From NCBI GenBank assembly GCA_937893815.1, contig CALCSH010000598.1:1-6035 (forward strand): a stretch of DNA of 6,035 bases. Reading direction: 5' to 3'. This document shows, piece after piece, positions 5,988 to 6,035 of this stretch; the first letter of the stretch is position 1; each line of letters starts with the position of its first letter. Position numbers and translations under genes: made by a program. The notes beneath the pieces are model-generated. The model did no database searches, had not been told where the DNA came from, and saw only the letters and a list, made by a program, of their open reading frames with translations. This stretch comes from an uncultured Anaerolineae bacterium (lineage in GTDB: Bacteria; Chloroflexota; Anaerolineae; Anaerolineales; UBA11858).

Positions 5988-6035
5988 AGCGGGCGACGGG
6001 ATTCGAACCCGTGGCCTTCTCCTTGGCAAGGAGAC
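5988..6035 (-). tRNA. tRNA-Gly (GCC), 5' part cut by the right edge
   Basis: The 3' 48 nt of a tRNA are visible: anticodon stem TCTCC/GGAGA around loop TTGCCAA (anticodon GCC), variable loop, T arm ACGGG-TTCGAAT-CCCGT, acceptor 3' strand CGCCCGC and discriminator base U, which fits bacterial tRNA-Gly. CCA is not encoded. The D arm and the acceptor 5' strand lie beyond the window. Confidence 0.93.

Overview
The window looks like a bacterial phosphate-starvation (Pho) locus. All genes read on the minus strand, so transcription runs from the right edge to the left. My best guess at the source is a Chloroflexota (Anaerolineae-like) genome. This rests on a long acidic linker after the PstS lipobox, large extracytoplasmic inserts in both Pst permeases that match what I recall of that phylum, and moderate GC. 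It is inference; no marker gene in the window settles it.

Layout in transcription order: (1) 5835-6035 holds a tRNA-Gly(GCC) cut by the right edge and a complete tRNA-Cys(GCA). Between them lies an odd pair of inverted heptamer repeat arrays, and a strong hairpin terminator at 5795-5829 follows. (2) 5590-5794 is an untranslated leader with a plausible sigma-70 promoter and a short 9-nt-period repeat, leading to a PhoB/PhoP-type response regulator (4885-5589). Its PhoR-type sensor kinase (3110-4867) starts 17 nt further on. An intrinsic terminator at 3037-3068 closes this two-gene unit. (3) 2921-3036 is the pst promoter region. It has four consecutive 11-bp units resembling a Pho box, an extended -10, an inverted repeat around the expected start site and a very good Shine-Dalgarno. 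(4) pstS (1877-2920), pstC (608-1804) and the first 203 codons of pstA (1-611, running off the left edge) form the transport operon. A perfect 16-bp-arm palindrome sits between pstS and pstC, and pstC/pstA overlap as ATGA. pstB and phoU would be expected beyond the left edge but are not visible.

How it works together (family knowledge plus context): the lipoprotein PstS captures phosphate outside the membrane and hands it to the PstC-PstA channel, which a PstB ATPase would energise. The kinase and regulator sense low phosphate and would activate pst through the repeats upstream of pstS. The terminator between the two units suggests that regulator and transporter genes are transcribed separately.

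The core machinery is ordinary. The parts worth a second look are the permease inserts, the Pho-box-like array, the pstS-pstC palindrome and the repeats around the tRNAs. I do not see evidence of a wholly new system.
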